The notes beneath the pieces are model-generated. The model ran no database searches. It was given only the letters and a program-made list of their open reading frames with translations, and was not told the DNA's origin. The translations under genes and the position numbers were made by a program. Shown here one piece after another: positions 45,489 through 53,377 of a stretch of DNA of 64,000 nt (the first letter of the stretch is position 1; the number at the start of each line of letters is the position of its first letter). The DNA is from Arenibacter algicola (GTDB lineage Bacteria; Bacteroidota; Bacteroidia; Flavobacteriales; Flavobacteriaceae): assembly GCF_000733925.1 (NCBI RefSeq), contig NZ_JPOO01000003.1, positions 3,127,250-3,191,249 on the forward strand, given 5' to 3'.

Positions 45489-47192
45489 TTATGAAAATTT
45501 ACCCGCCTTCAATTGTTTGGCAGCATGATTTGCCGCCCTGGCCGTAAATGCCATATAAGTCAATGACGGATTTACACAATTGGAAGAGGTCATAAATGCA
45601 CCATCGGTGACATATACATTAGGAACATTATGTATTTGGTTATTTTTGTTCAAGACCGAAGTTTTGGGATCATGCCCCATACGGGCGCCTCCCATTTCGT
45701 GTATTCCCAATCCTGGATAGGAAGATTCCTCATAGGAATGTACATCCTTAAATCCGGCCGCTTCAAACATTTCCACGATAACTTTTATGATATCCTTGCG
45801 CATATTCAACTCGTTTTCCTTGAACTCAACGTCAAAGGCCAATTGTGGAAGCCCCCATTTATCTTTTTCAGTAGGGCTTAATGTAACCCTGTTGTCGTCA
45901 TACGGTAGGAATTCTCCAAATCCGGTAACACCTATGGTCCAATGACCGGGCCTTAAAATACTTTCTTTGAGTTCTTTTCCGAACCCCAACTCCCCTATGG
46001 CTTCCGACCAATCGCCTCTACTGGCCGTACCTTGAAATCCGAATCCACGTACATATCCATCACGCTTGGTCTTTTCATCCATATTTACGAATCGTGGAAT
46101 ATAAAAACCATTGGCGCGGCGACCTTTATAGTATTTATCCAAATACCCATCTACTTTGGCGGTTGCCCCTAATTTGTAATGATGGTCCATTATTCCTCTA
46201 CCTAAGGCGTCCGAGTCATTTCCGAGACCGTTGGGAAAGCGTTCGCTTTTTGATTGTAACAATATACCAACAGAAGCCATGGCTGAAGCGCAGAGAAAAA
46301 TTACACGGGCCTTGAACTCCATTTTTTCGTTGGTCTCTGCATCTATGACTCTTACCCCAGTCGCTCTTTTTGTTTTATCGTCATAGACAACTTCGTACAC
46401 AATGGAATTTGGCCTGAGCGTCATATTACCAGTTCTTTCTGCAGCCGGTAAAGTAGATGAATTGCTGCTAAAATAGCCTCCGAAAGGGCAGCCACGCCAG
46501 CATCTATCCCGATTTTGGCAAACTCCCCGACCTTCAAAATCTGCATTTGGATCTGTAATGTGTGCGGTGCGACCAATGGTCACCAAACGACCATCATCAA
46601 ATTTTTCTTCGATAGATTTTTGAAAGTCCTCCTCTACACAATTCAATTTCATGGGGGGTTGAAATTTGCCATCGGGCAATTGTTTTAGCCCTAGCGCTTG
46701 TCCACTGACCCCTATATATTCTTCAACTTTGTCATACCAAGGTGAAATGTCCTTATATCTCACAGGCCAATCAATACTGATGCCTTCCTTTTTGTTGGCT
46801 TCAAAATCAATATCGCTCCAACGGTAACTCTGTCTGCCCCAGGTTAAGGAACGCCCTCCAACCTGATAACCTCTTATCCAATCAAATCGTTTGGTTTGAA
46901 CATATGGGTGCTCCAAATCGTTTACAAAGAAATGCTTGTTGCTCTCATCCGGCGCCCAGTTCAACCTACTTTGTATGTGATATTTTTCTTTATCGGATTT
47001 AGATAATTTACCTTTTAATGGGTAATCCCATGGGTCATCGTTCATTGTGCGATAATCCTCGATATGCTTTACCATTGGTCCTCTTTCCAGCACCAAAGTC
47101 TTTAACCCATTCTCACAAAGTTCTTTAGCTGCCCAACCTCCACTAATACCGGTACCTACAACAATGGCATCAAACATTTCACTCTGATTCAT
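45489..47192 (-). CDS. GMC-family FAD sugar dehydrogenase with Fe-S motif (second copy)
   Basis: A 567-residue paralogue of the enzyme at 39201-40913, very similar along its whole length. FAD motif GTGISGG lies at about 13-19, the Cys triad C-x5-C-x3-C at 225, 231 and 235, and the catalytic end has GIHEMGGARMG and CVNPSLTYMAF. As in the first copy there is no signal peptide, but this one has no subunit 3 gene beside it; it may share the single Tat-signal subunit at 38554 or depend on one elsewhere. Divergent from the isomerase/DUF1080 operon. Two copies imply different sugar or linkage specificity. Confidence 0.92.
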   Translation of the reverse strand: MNQSEMFDAIVVGTGISGGWAAKELCENGLKTLVLERGPMVKHIEDYRTMNDDPWDYPLKGKLSKSDKEKYHIQSRLNWAPDESNKHFFVNDLEHPYVQTKRFDWIRGYQVGGRSLTWGRQSYRWSDIDFEANKKEGISIDWPVRYKDISPWYDKVEEYIGVSGQALGLKQLPDGKFQPPMKLNCVEEDFQKSIEEKFDDGRLVTIGRTAHITDPNADFEGRGVCQNRDRCWRGCPFGGYFSSNSSTLPAAERTGNMTLRPNSIVYEVVYDDKTKRATGVRVIDAETNEKMEFKARVIFLCASAMASVGILLQSKSERFPNGLGNDSDALGRGIMDHHYKLGATAKVDGYLDKYYKGRRANGFYIPRFVNMDEKTKRDGYVRGFGFQGTASRGDWSEAIGELGFGKELKESILRPGHWTIGVTGFGEFLPYDDNRVTLSPTEKDKWGLPQLAFDVEFKENELNMRKDIIKVIVEMFEAAGFKDVHSYEESSYPGLGIHEMGGARMGHDPKTSVLNKNNQIHNVPNVYVTDGAFMTSSNCVNPSLTYMAFTARAANHAAKQLKAGKFS

Positions 47193-47336
47193 TCTATATT
47201 TCTTGTTTTAATTCTGATGCTTTTCCTATATTTATAACTTCGCATTTGTAGGCATAGGCTACAAACTTTAAATATAGGATTTTTATCCTAAATGTTAACA
47301 AAGCTTATTTTCAATTACAATTAATAAAAAATCAAA

Positions 47337-48389
47337 ATGAAAACAATTAAAGGGCCGGCAGTATTTTTAGCGCAATTTGTCGATGAAAAAGCACCATTCA
47401 ATTCATTGGATGGCATGTGTAAATGGGCATCCGATTTAGGATATAAGGGAATACAAATACCTACCTGGGTAGATTTTCTTATTGATTTGGATAAAGCTGC
47501 CGAGAGTCAGACCTATTGTGATGAGTTAAAGGGCAAGATAAATTCCTATGGACTGGAAATTACAGAGTTGTCTACACATTTACAAGGACAATTGGTGGCA
47601 GTTAACCCTGCCTACGACCTTATGTTCGACAATTTTGCGCCGGACAAGGTGAAGAACAATCCAAAGGCACGTACCGAATGGGCCATAGATGTTGTTAAAA
47701 AAGGAGCCACAGCGAGTCGTAGGCTGGGACTAAAGGCACATGCCACTTTCTCCGGCTCCCTGCTATGGCATACTGCCCATCCTTGGCCTCAAAGACCAGC
47801 GGGATTGGTGGAAATGGGCTTCGAAGAGTTGGCAAAAAGGTGGTTGCCCATCCTTAATCACTTTGATAAGGAAGGTGTAGATGTATGTTACGAAATCCAC
47901 CCAGGAGAAGATCTTCACGATGGGGATACTTTTGAGCGTTTCTTGGCGGCTACCGGGAACCATAAACGAGTGAATATTCTGTACGATCCAAGTCATTTTG
48001 TACTTCAACAATTGGATTATATTGCGTATATAGACCATTATCACGAATTCATAAAATCGTTTCACGTTAAGGATTCGGAATTTAACCCGACAGGTAAAAA
48101 AGGTGCCTTTGGAGGTTTTAATGATTGGGGCGACCGTGCAGGTAGGTATCGTTCGCTGGGCGATGGACAGATAGATTTTAAGTCCATCTTTTCTAAACTT
48201 ACGCAGTACGGCTGTGATGTTTGGGCGGTAATGGAATGGGAATGCTGTATAAAAAGTCCGGAACAAGGGGCTAGGGAAGGTGCCAAGTTTATCCAGGACC
48301 ATATCATTGAGGCCACGGAGAAAACCTTTGACGATTTTGCCGGTGCAGCTATAGATAAAGCAGTATTGAAGAAAATATTAGGACTATAA
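47337..48389 (+). CDS. Cytoplasmic sugar phosphate isomerase/epimerase-fold protein
   Basis: A 350-residue TIM-barrel protein with no signal peptide. The metal site is well visible: VCYEIHPGED, ILYDPSHFVLQQLDY, SFHVKDSEF and VWAVMEWECC. The long insert with FSGSLLWHTAHPWPQRPAG is typical of the subgroup annotated as sugar phosphate isomerase/epimerase next to Gfo/Idh and DUF1080 genes. It heads a plus-strand operon with two DUF1080 genes. It probably isomerises, epimerises or cleaves a keto-sugar in the cytosol; the reaction is inferred. Confidence 0.9.
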   Translation: MKTIKGPAVFLAQFVDEKAPFNSLDGMCKWASDLGYKGIQIPTWVDFLIDLDKAAESQTYCDELKGKINSYGLEITELSTHLQGQLVAVNPAYDLMFDNFAPDKVKNNPKARTEWAIDVVKKGATASRRLGLKAHATFSGSLLWHTAHPWPQRPAGLVEMGFEELAKRWLPILNHFDKEGVDVCYEIHPGEDLHDGDTFERFLAATGNHKRVNILYDPSHFVLQQLDYIAYIDHYHEFIKSFHVKDSEFNPTGKKGAFGGFNDWGDRAGRYRSLGDGQIDFKSIFSKLTQYGCDVWAVMEWECCIKSPEQGAREGAKFIQDHIIEATEKTFDDFAGAAIDKAVLKKILGL

Positions 48390-48406
48390 AATCAATTAAA
48401 AGAGAA

Positions 48407-49183
48407 ATGAAAAAATTAATTTTTAGTGCCCTTATAGCTGTCATGGTTATGGGATGTAAAGAGAAGACAGATAAAAAAGACATGGACGTGGATTCGGATC
48501 CCAATCCAATGGCAAATTCGGATGAAATGGCTCCAGAGGTAATCGAAGAAGGCGAATGGCAGGTGTTATTTGACGGGACCAATTTCGATGCCTGGAAAAG
48601 GTATTTGGAAGATGGCGTTGGGGACGCCTGGAAGATAGAGGATGGAGCCATGGTATACTATCCGCCAAAGGAGCGTAAGAAAGGGGAGAAATATAATTTA
48701 GTGACCAAGGAAGACTTTACCAATTTTGTACTATCAATAGATTGGAAAATCTCTGAAGGTGGTAATAGCGGTATATTTTGGGGGGTTAAAGAAGTAGAAA
48801 GTCTACCCGAAGCCTACCATTCAGGACCGGAAATACAGGTATTGGACAATGAAAAACACCCGGATGCAAAAAATGGACCTGTACGACAGGCAGGGGCTTT
48901 GTACGATATGGTTGGTCCTAGTGAGGACGTTACCAAACCTGTTGGGGAATGGAATACCTGTGTAATTACCGTAGACCACAAAACCAATAAAGGGAATGTG
49001 GTATTAAATGGTACAGAAATAGCTTCTTTCCCAGTACATGGAGAGGAATGGGAGGCTATGATCGACAAGTCTAAATTTAAGGGATCGGAGCATTTTGGAA
49101 AATACAGGACTGGAAAAATAGGATTACAGGATCATGGGGATGTAGTTTCCTTCAGAAATATTAAGATAAAAACATTGGACTAA
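48407..49183 (+). CDS. DUF1080 lipoprotein, likely 3-keto-glycoside hydrolase/lyase (first copy)
   Basis: A 258-residue protein with a lipoprotein signal (AVMVMGC, Cys17) and an acidic Asp/Pro linker to about residue 40. The DUF1080 (3-keto-disaccharide hydrolase, LamG-like jelly roll) domain follows, with GNSGIFWGVKE, EIQVLDNEKHPDA, GEWNTCVITVD and GLQDHGDVVSFRNI, all hallmarks of the family. Characterised members cleave glycosides that were oxidised at C3, by elimination or hydrolysis. It is membrane-tethered outside the cytoplasm. It starts 18 bases after the isomerase gene. Confidence 0.92.
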   Translation: MKKLIFSALIAVMVMGCKEKTDKKDMDVDSDPNPMANSDEMAPEVIEEGEWQVLFDGTNFDAWKRYLEDGVGDAWKIEDGAMVYYPPKERKKGEKYNLVTKEDFTNFVLSIDWKISEGGNSGIFWGVKEVESLPEAYHSGPEIQVLDNEKHPDAKNGPVRQAGALYDMVGPSEDVTKPVGEWNTCVITVDHKTNKGNVVLNGTEIASFPVHGEEWEAMIDKSKFKGSEHFGKYRTGKIGLQDHGDVVSFRNIKIKTLD

Positions 49184-49190
49184 ACCGTTA

Positions 49191-50033
49191 ATGGATAAGC
49201 CTATGAAAATGAGATCTATTTATGTCCCGTTATTATTGTTCTTGGCATTTGCGTGCAAGGAAAAAGTTGAAGTGGATCCATTGGAGCCAAAAGACATAAA
49301 CGCAACAGGGCAAGAGATTGTGGTACACGGGGAATACTCGGGTAAGGAACCTACCACTCCTGAGGAGACCGAGTTTTATAAACCGGTGCCTCCTGTAGTA
49401 AATCCGTACGACCCTATTAAAAAAGCTCCAAGTGATGCCATTGTACTTTTTGGCGGGGACAATTTGGACAATTGGATCAGCTCAAGGGATAGTACGGCGG
49501 CCAAGTGGATCGTGAACAATGATGGTAGCATGACCGTTAACAACAAGACAGGGGATATTCAGACGGTGCAAAATTTCGGAAGTATCCAATTGCACTTGGA
49601 ATGGAAATCTCCTGCAGAAGTTCAGGGAAAGGGGCAAAGTAGGGGCAATAGCGGGGTCTTTTTAAATGGGCTGTACGAGGTTCAGGTTTTGGACAACAAT
49701 GACAATGATACCTATGTAAATGGACAAGTCGGATCCATATACAAGCAGCACGTACCTCTTGCTATGGCATCTGTTCCCACCGGAGAATGGAATACGTATG
49801 ACATTATTTATCATGCCCCGGAGTTTAATGATGAAGGGGATAAAATTAAATCCGGAACCATAACGGTTTTACATAATGGGGTACTGGTTCAGGACAATGT
49901 TGAGATTAAGGGAACCACTCCCTATATAGGTTGGCCCAAAAACCCGGCCCACGGTAATGGTCCTTTAAAACTACAGGACCATGGGGACAATAGTAGGGTA
50001 AGTTACAGGAATATTTGGGTTAGGGAGCTATAA
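49191..50033 (+). CDS. DUF1080 lipoprotein, likely 3-keto-glycoside hydrolase/lyase (second copy)
   Basis: A 280-residue protein; an ATG four codons in (49203) gives a cleaner signal peptide. Lipobox LAFAC is at about residue 22, then an acidic/Pro-rich linker to about 75. The DUF1080 fold is marked by RGNSGVFLNGLYEVQVLDN, GEWNTYDIIYHAPEF, TVLHNGVLVQDNVE and KLQDHGDNSRVSYRN. It is clearly diverged from the first copy, so probably has a different glycoside preference. It is seven bases after that gene, and the SdpI gene begins immediately after its stop. Confidence 0.9.
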   Translation: MDKPMKMRSIYVPLLLFLAFACKEKVEVDPLEPKDINATGQEIVVHGEYSGKEPTTPEETEFYKPVPPVVNPYDPIKKAPSDAIVLFGGDNLDNWISSRDSTAAKWIVNNDGSMTVNNKTGDIQTVQNFGSIQLHLEWKSPAEVQGKGQSRGNSGVFLNGLYEVQVLDNNDNDTYVNGQVGSIYKQHVPLAMASVPTGEWNTYDIIYHAPEFNDEGDKIKSGTITVLHNGVLVQDNVEIKGTTPYIGWPKNPAHGNGPLKLQDHGDNSRVSYRNIWVREL

Positions 50034-50405
50034 ATGGATTGGGTGTTTTTCTTGTCAGCAACAGCGCCCGGTCTAGTTTTAACAATTATTTCCTGTATCT
50101 ATAAAGTACATCCACCCAAGAGCATCAATTATCTTTATGGCTATCGGACGCTTAGAAGTATGCGGAACCAGGAAACTTGGGATTTTGGCAATGCTATTGG
50201 GGCCAAAATGATGTTGTGGGTTGGTATTTCAACTTTTATGGCTGGGGCAATTGCCTATTTCATTACTCCCCGTTGGGCTATGGGTATTTCTACATTTTTC
50301 TTAATTGTGGCCATATTTGCGGGGATTTTTTGGTGTGATCACCAATTGAGGATTAATTTTGATAAAAATGGAAAGCCATTATTTGGTAAAGACCCATCCA
50401 ATTGA
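50034..50405 (+). CDS. SdpI/YhfL-family small membrane protein
   Basis: A 123-residue protein with three transmembrane segments and the family motif YGYRTLRSMRNQETWDFGN (residues about 39-57), as in the SdpI C-terminal domain, which gives immunity to a membrane toxin in Bacillus. Here no toxin genes are present and the protein simply abuts the DUF1080 gene without spacing, so a role in cell-envelope homeostasis is only a guess. Confidence 0.85.
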   Translation: MDWVFFLSATAPGLVLTIISCIYKVHPPKSINYLYGYRTLRSMRNQETWDFGNAIGAKMMLWVGISTFMAGAIAYFITPRWAMGISTFFLIVAIFAGIFWCDHQLRINFDKNGKPLFGKDPSN

Positions 50406-50520
50406 GGAAGAGGTTTTATATTAAAAGAATAGGTTATTTGTAAGGAATTATCCAGGTTCCTGACCATCCTTTATACAAACCCCAATTTTATTTACCTTTG
50501 ACAAATTCTAAAAACAATTT

Positions 50521-51378
50521 ATGATCCAATCAATGACAGGGTTTGGGAAGCATGTAATACAACTTCCATCTAAGAAAATTACTATTGAAATCAAATCCCT
50601 CAACAGCAAAAGTCTCGATTTAAACGCTAGAATACCTTCCACATACCGGGAAAAGGAGTTGGAATTGCGCAGGACTATTGCAGGTTCATTGGTCAGGGGC
50701 AAGGTAGATTTTTCACTTTATATAGAAAATACCGGAGCAGAGACCTCTTCGGAAGTAAACGAAGTAGTGGTAAGGCAATACATGAAGCAGTTGGGGCATA
50801 TTGTTTCAGGGAATGAAATGGGCCTGTTGGAAATCGCTATGCGCATGCCCGATACCATGAAAACTGAAAGAGAGGATATTGATGAGGAGGAATACAAGGT
50901 CATAAAGGAAGCATTGGACGAAGCGCTAAAAGAAATAAATATTTTTAGAACGGAAGAAGGTAAGGTTTTGGAAGCCGATTTTGAAGCCAGAATAAGCGTT
51001 TTAAAGAGTTTATTGGAACAGGTGGCACAAATGGACCCCGATAGGCTGTTAACGATAAGGGAACGACTGGAAAAGGCTGTTGCGGACTTAAAAGCCGATC
51101 TGGATACAAATCGTTTTGAACAAGAGCTGATCTATTACCTTGAGAAATATGATATCACGGAAGAAAAAGTCCGTTTGCTAAATCACTTGGATTATTTTGC
51201 CGCTACCCTTAAATCGGACGACTCCAATGGTAAGAAGCTGGGCTTTATTAGTCAGGAAATAGGCAGGGAAATCAATACCATAGGTTCCAAGGCAAATTTT
51301 GCCCCTATGCAACAGTTGGTGGTGCAGATGAAAGATGAATTGGAAAAGATCAAGGAACAAATGCTTAACGTTTTATAA
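50521..51378 (+). CDS. yicC: YicC family protein (endoribonuclease-like)
   Basis: A 285-residue cytoplasmic protein. It begins MIQSMTGFGK, the family hallmark, and ends with the DUF1732 region (ISQEIGREINTIGSKANF). YicC family members are stress-associated endoribonucleases that act on small RNA and mRNA in E. coli. Its stop codon overlaps the start of gmk by one base, the usual gene order in many bacteria (yicC-gmk). Confidence 0.95.
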   Translation: MIQSMTGFGKHVIQLPSKKITIEIKSLNSKSLDLNARIPSTYREKELELRRTIAGSLVRGKVDFSLYIENTGAETSSEVNEVVVRQYMKQLGHIVSGNEMGLLEIAMRMPDTMKTEREDIDEEEYKVIKEALDEALKEINIFRTEEGKVLEADFEARISVLKSLLEQVAQMDPDRLLTIRERLEKAVADLKADLDTNRFEQELIYYLEKYDITEEKVRLLNHLDYFAATLKSDDSNGKKLGFISQEIGREINTIGSKANFAPMQQLVVQMKDELEKIKEQMLNVL

Positions 51379-51968
51379 TGAAAGGAGGAAAGCTAATTAT
51401 TTTTTCTGCCCCCTCGGGCAGTGGAAAAACTACTATCGTCAAACACTTATTAAATCAGCCGGAGCTCAATTTGGCTTTTTCCATTTCTGCAACCTCCAGG
51501 CCCAGACGGGGCAAGGAAAAGCACGGTGAGCATTATTATTTTATGACCTTATCCGAATTTAAGAGGCATATTAAGAACGATGACTTTTTGGAATGGGAAG
51601 AGGTGTATAGGGATAATTTCTACGGGACTTTAAAAAGTGAGGTAGACCGACTATGGGCCGAGGGCAAGAACGTAATTTTTGATATAGACGTGGTCGGCGG
51701 CTTGCGAATTAAGAAGAAATTTCCTGATCAGACGCTTGCTGTCTTTGTAAAGCCGCCCAGTGTTGATGAACTTAAGATTAGGTTGAAAAAGCGCAGTACG
51801 GAGTCCGAGGATAAAATAAATATGCGGATTGCGAAAGCCTCTGTAGAATTGGCCACTGCCCCTCAATTTGATGCCGTAATCAAAAATTACGATTTGGACA
51901 CTGCTTTGGACGAGGCGCATAAATTGGTAGCGGAGTACATAGGTGTTGAAGTGAAAAGTAAAATTTAG
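51378..51968 (+). CDS. gmk: Guanylate kinase
   Basis: A 196-residue cytoplasmic P-loop kinase that phosphorylates GMP and dGMP to the diphosphate. P-loop APSGSGKTT lies at about 11-19. The GMP-binding segment with SRPRRGKEKHGEHYYF follows, and a DIDVVGGLRIKKKF block comes after. The ATG overlaps the yicC stop by one base and nadD follows by 82 bases. Confidence 0.96.
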   Translation: MKGGKLIIFSAPSGSGKTTIVKHLLNQPELNLAFSISATSRPRRGKEKHGEHYYFMTLSEFKRHIKNDDFLEWEEVYRDNFYGTLKSEVDRLWAEGKNVIFDIDVVGGLRIKKKFPDQTLAVFVKPPSVDELKIRLKKRSTESEDKINMRIAKASVELATAPQFDAVIKNYDLDTALDEAHKLVAEYIGVEVKSKI

Positions 51969-52050
51969 TAAACCAAGGCCCGATTCAGGTTGGCCCGCAC
52001 TATTAAATCTAAAGTGCTTCATTGCAAAATGATATTGAGTCAAGTATCGT

Positions 52051-52638
52051 ATGAATAAAAAAGTTGGACTTTATTTCGGCACCTTTAATCCTATCCACAT
52101 AGGGCATTTGGTGATTGCCAATCATATGGTAGAGTTTTCTGATTTGGATGAGGTCTGGTTCGTGGTCACTCCACAAAGTCCGTTCAAAACCAAGAAAAGC
52201 CTGCTGGATAATCATCATCGTTATCAACTGGTTGCCGAAGCTACCTTGGATTATCCCAAATTAAAACCGAGCAAAATAGAGTTTGATCTTCCCCAGCCCA
52301 ATTATACGGTTAATACCTTGGCTTATTTATTGGAAAAATATGAAGACAAACACAATTTCTGTTTAATAATGGGGGAAGATAATTTAAAGGGGCTGCATAA
52401 ATGGAAGAACTATGAGCTAATTCTGGAAAACCATTACATTTATGTATATCCAAGGATTTCTGAAGGGGAAGTGGTTCATCAATTTAAAGATCATGAAAAG
52501 ATTCAGCACGTGGCCGCTCCGATCATGGAAATATCCTCAACCTTTATTAGGGCCCAACATAAATTGGGTAAAAATGTTAGACCTATGCTTCCCGAAAAAG
52601 TCTGGAAATATATGGATGAGATGAACTTTTATAGATAG
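52051..52638 (+). CDS. nadD: Nicotinate-nucleotide adenylyltransferase
   Basis: A 195-residue cytoplasmic enzyme that joins ATP and nicotinate mononucleotide in NAD synthesis. The N-terminal FGTFNPIHIGHL block carries the (H/T)xGH nucleotidyltransferase motif, and the C-terminal ISSTFIRA motif is the second ATP-binding element. Length is normal. Downstream of gmk on the same strand, its stop nearly touches the end of the decayed minus-strand gene. Confidence 0.95.
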   Translation: MNKKVGLYFGTFNPIHIGHLVIANHMVEFSDLDEVWFVVTPQSPFKTKKSLLDNHHRYQLVAEATLDYPKLKPSKIEFDLPQPNYTVNTLAYLLEKYEDKHNFCLIMGEDNLKGLHKWKNYELILENHYIYVYPRISEGEVVHQFKDHEKIQHVAAPIMEISSTFIRAQHKLGKNVRPMLPEKVWKYMDEMNFYR

Positions 52639-52639
52639 G

Positions 52640-53352
52640 TCAATAAGGAGTTATACTCAATATATCCGTTCCTAAATATTGATCGTTATTATTGTAGTAC
52701 CACGCCCTGTTCTTGGGCATTATTACATTGTTGATCATCTCTTCCCCTGATAACACAATGTATTCACCATCATTTTTGGATTTATCATGGAAAAAATGAT
52801 AAGCTTCCATGGCATAGCCGGTAGGATCAAAATATAAATACCAGGTATCCCTTCCCACTTCCTCCGCATAAGTCACCTTTAATGTAAGATATTCCTTGGC
52901 CTTAAAGGTTTTGGTCTCAACAAATGGGTACACAATGGTCCCTGGGACTCCTAATTTCATAGGAAGGCCATAGAGATATGTTTAGTAGTCCTTCGTTTTT
53001 TGGCCCGTTCACGGGAGATATTATGGGATGCCCTGTCCTTTTCGGAAATAATGGCTGTAGCATCAGTTTTCAAAATGCATGTGTCCCCCACTACAATCTG
53101 TTCTATGTTTTTTCCGGCCTTATCTGCGGTTCACTTAAAGGTGGATGAGGGGCGGTCAATATTGATCTGGCTTATTCTCTTATCCCCTGAGAGCAATTCC
53201 ATAATTACTGTAAAATCACTTTTAAACGAGCGCAAACTGTCATTGGGGTCATGATATCGGATCGCCTTGTCCAGAAGTTTGGATCCATAAATCCCCTGTC
53301 CCAAACATTCTGAGGTATAAACCAAACACAGCATCAACTATAAATACCTCAT
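52640..53352 (-). pseudogene. Decayed DUF6503-type secreted protein gene
   Basis: Reading from an ATG at 53352 downwards, recognisable pieces of one protein of about 237 residues occur in two frames. There is an in-frame TAG within the signal peptide and an intact piece with LLDKAIRYHDPNDSLRSF. A TGA follows after SSTFK with the frame continuing as TADKAGKNIEQIVVGD. Then a one-base loss in an A-run near 53000 shifts the frame, a further stop follows, and there is an intact C-terminal piece (GRDTWYLYFDPTGYAMEAYHF). The pieces match the flavobacterial DUF6503 family in order. Several independent lesions indicate a real pseudogene, though poor sequence cannot be ruled out. Confidence 0.7.
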
Positions 53353-53377
53353 GCAGTCCTAAAAATGGACATTAGCC

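Noticed and set aside
50034..50405. SdpI-like gene as part of a toxin-immunity system
   Set aside because: No sdpC-like toxin or maturation gene nearby; only the small membrane family motif is present.
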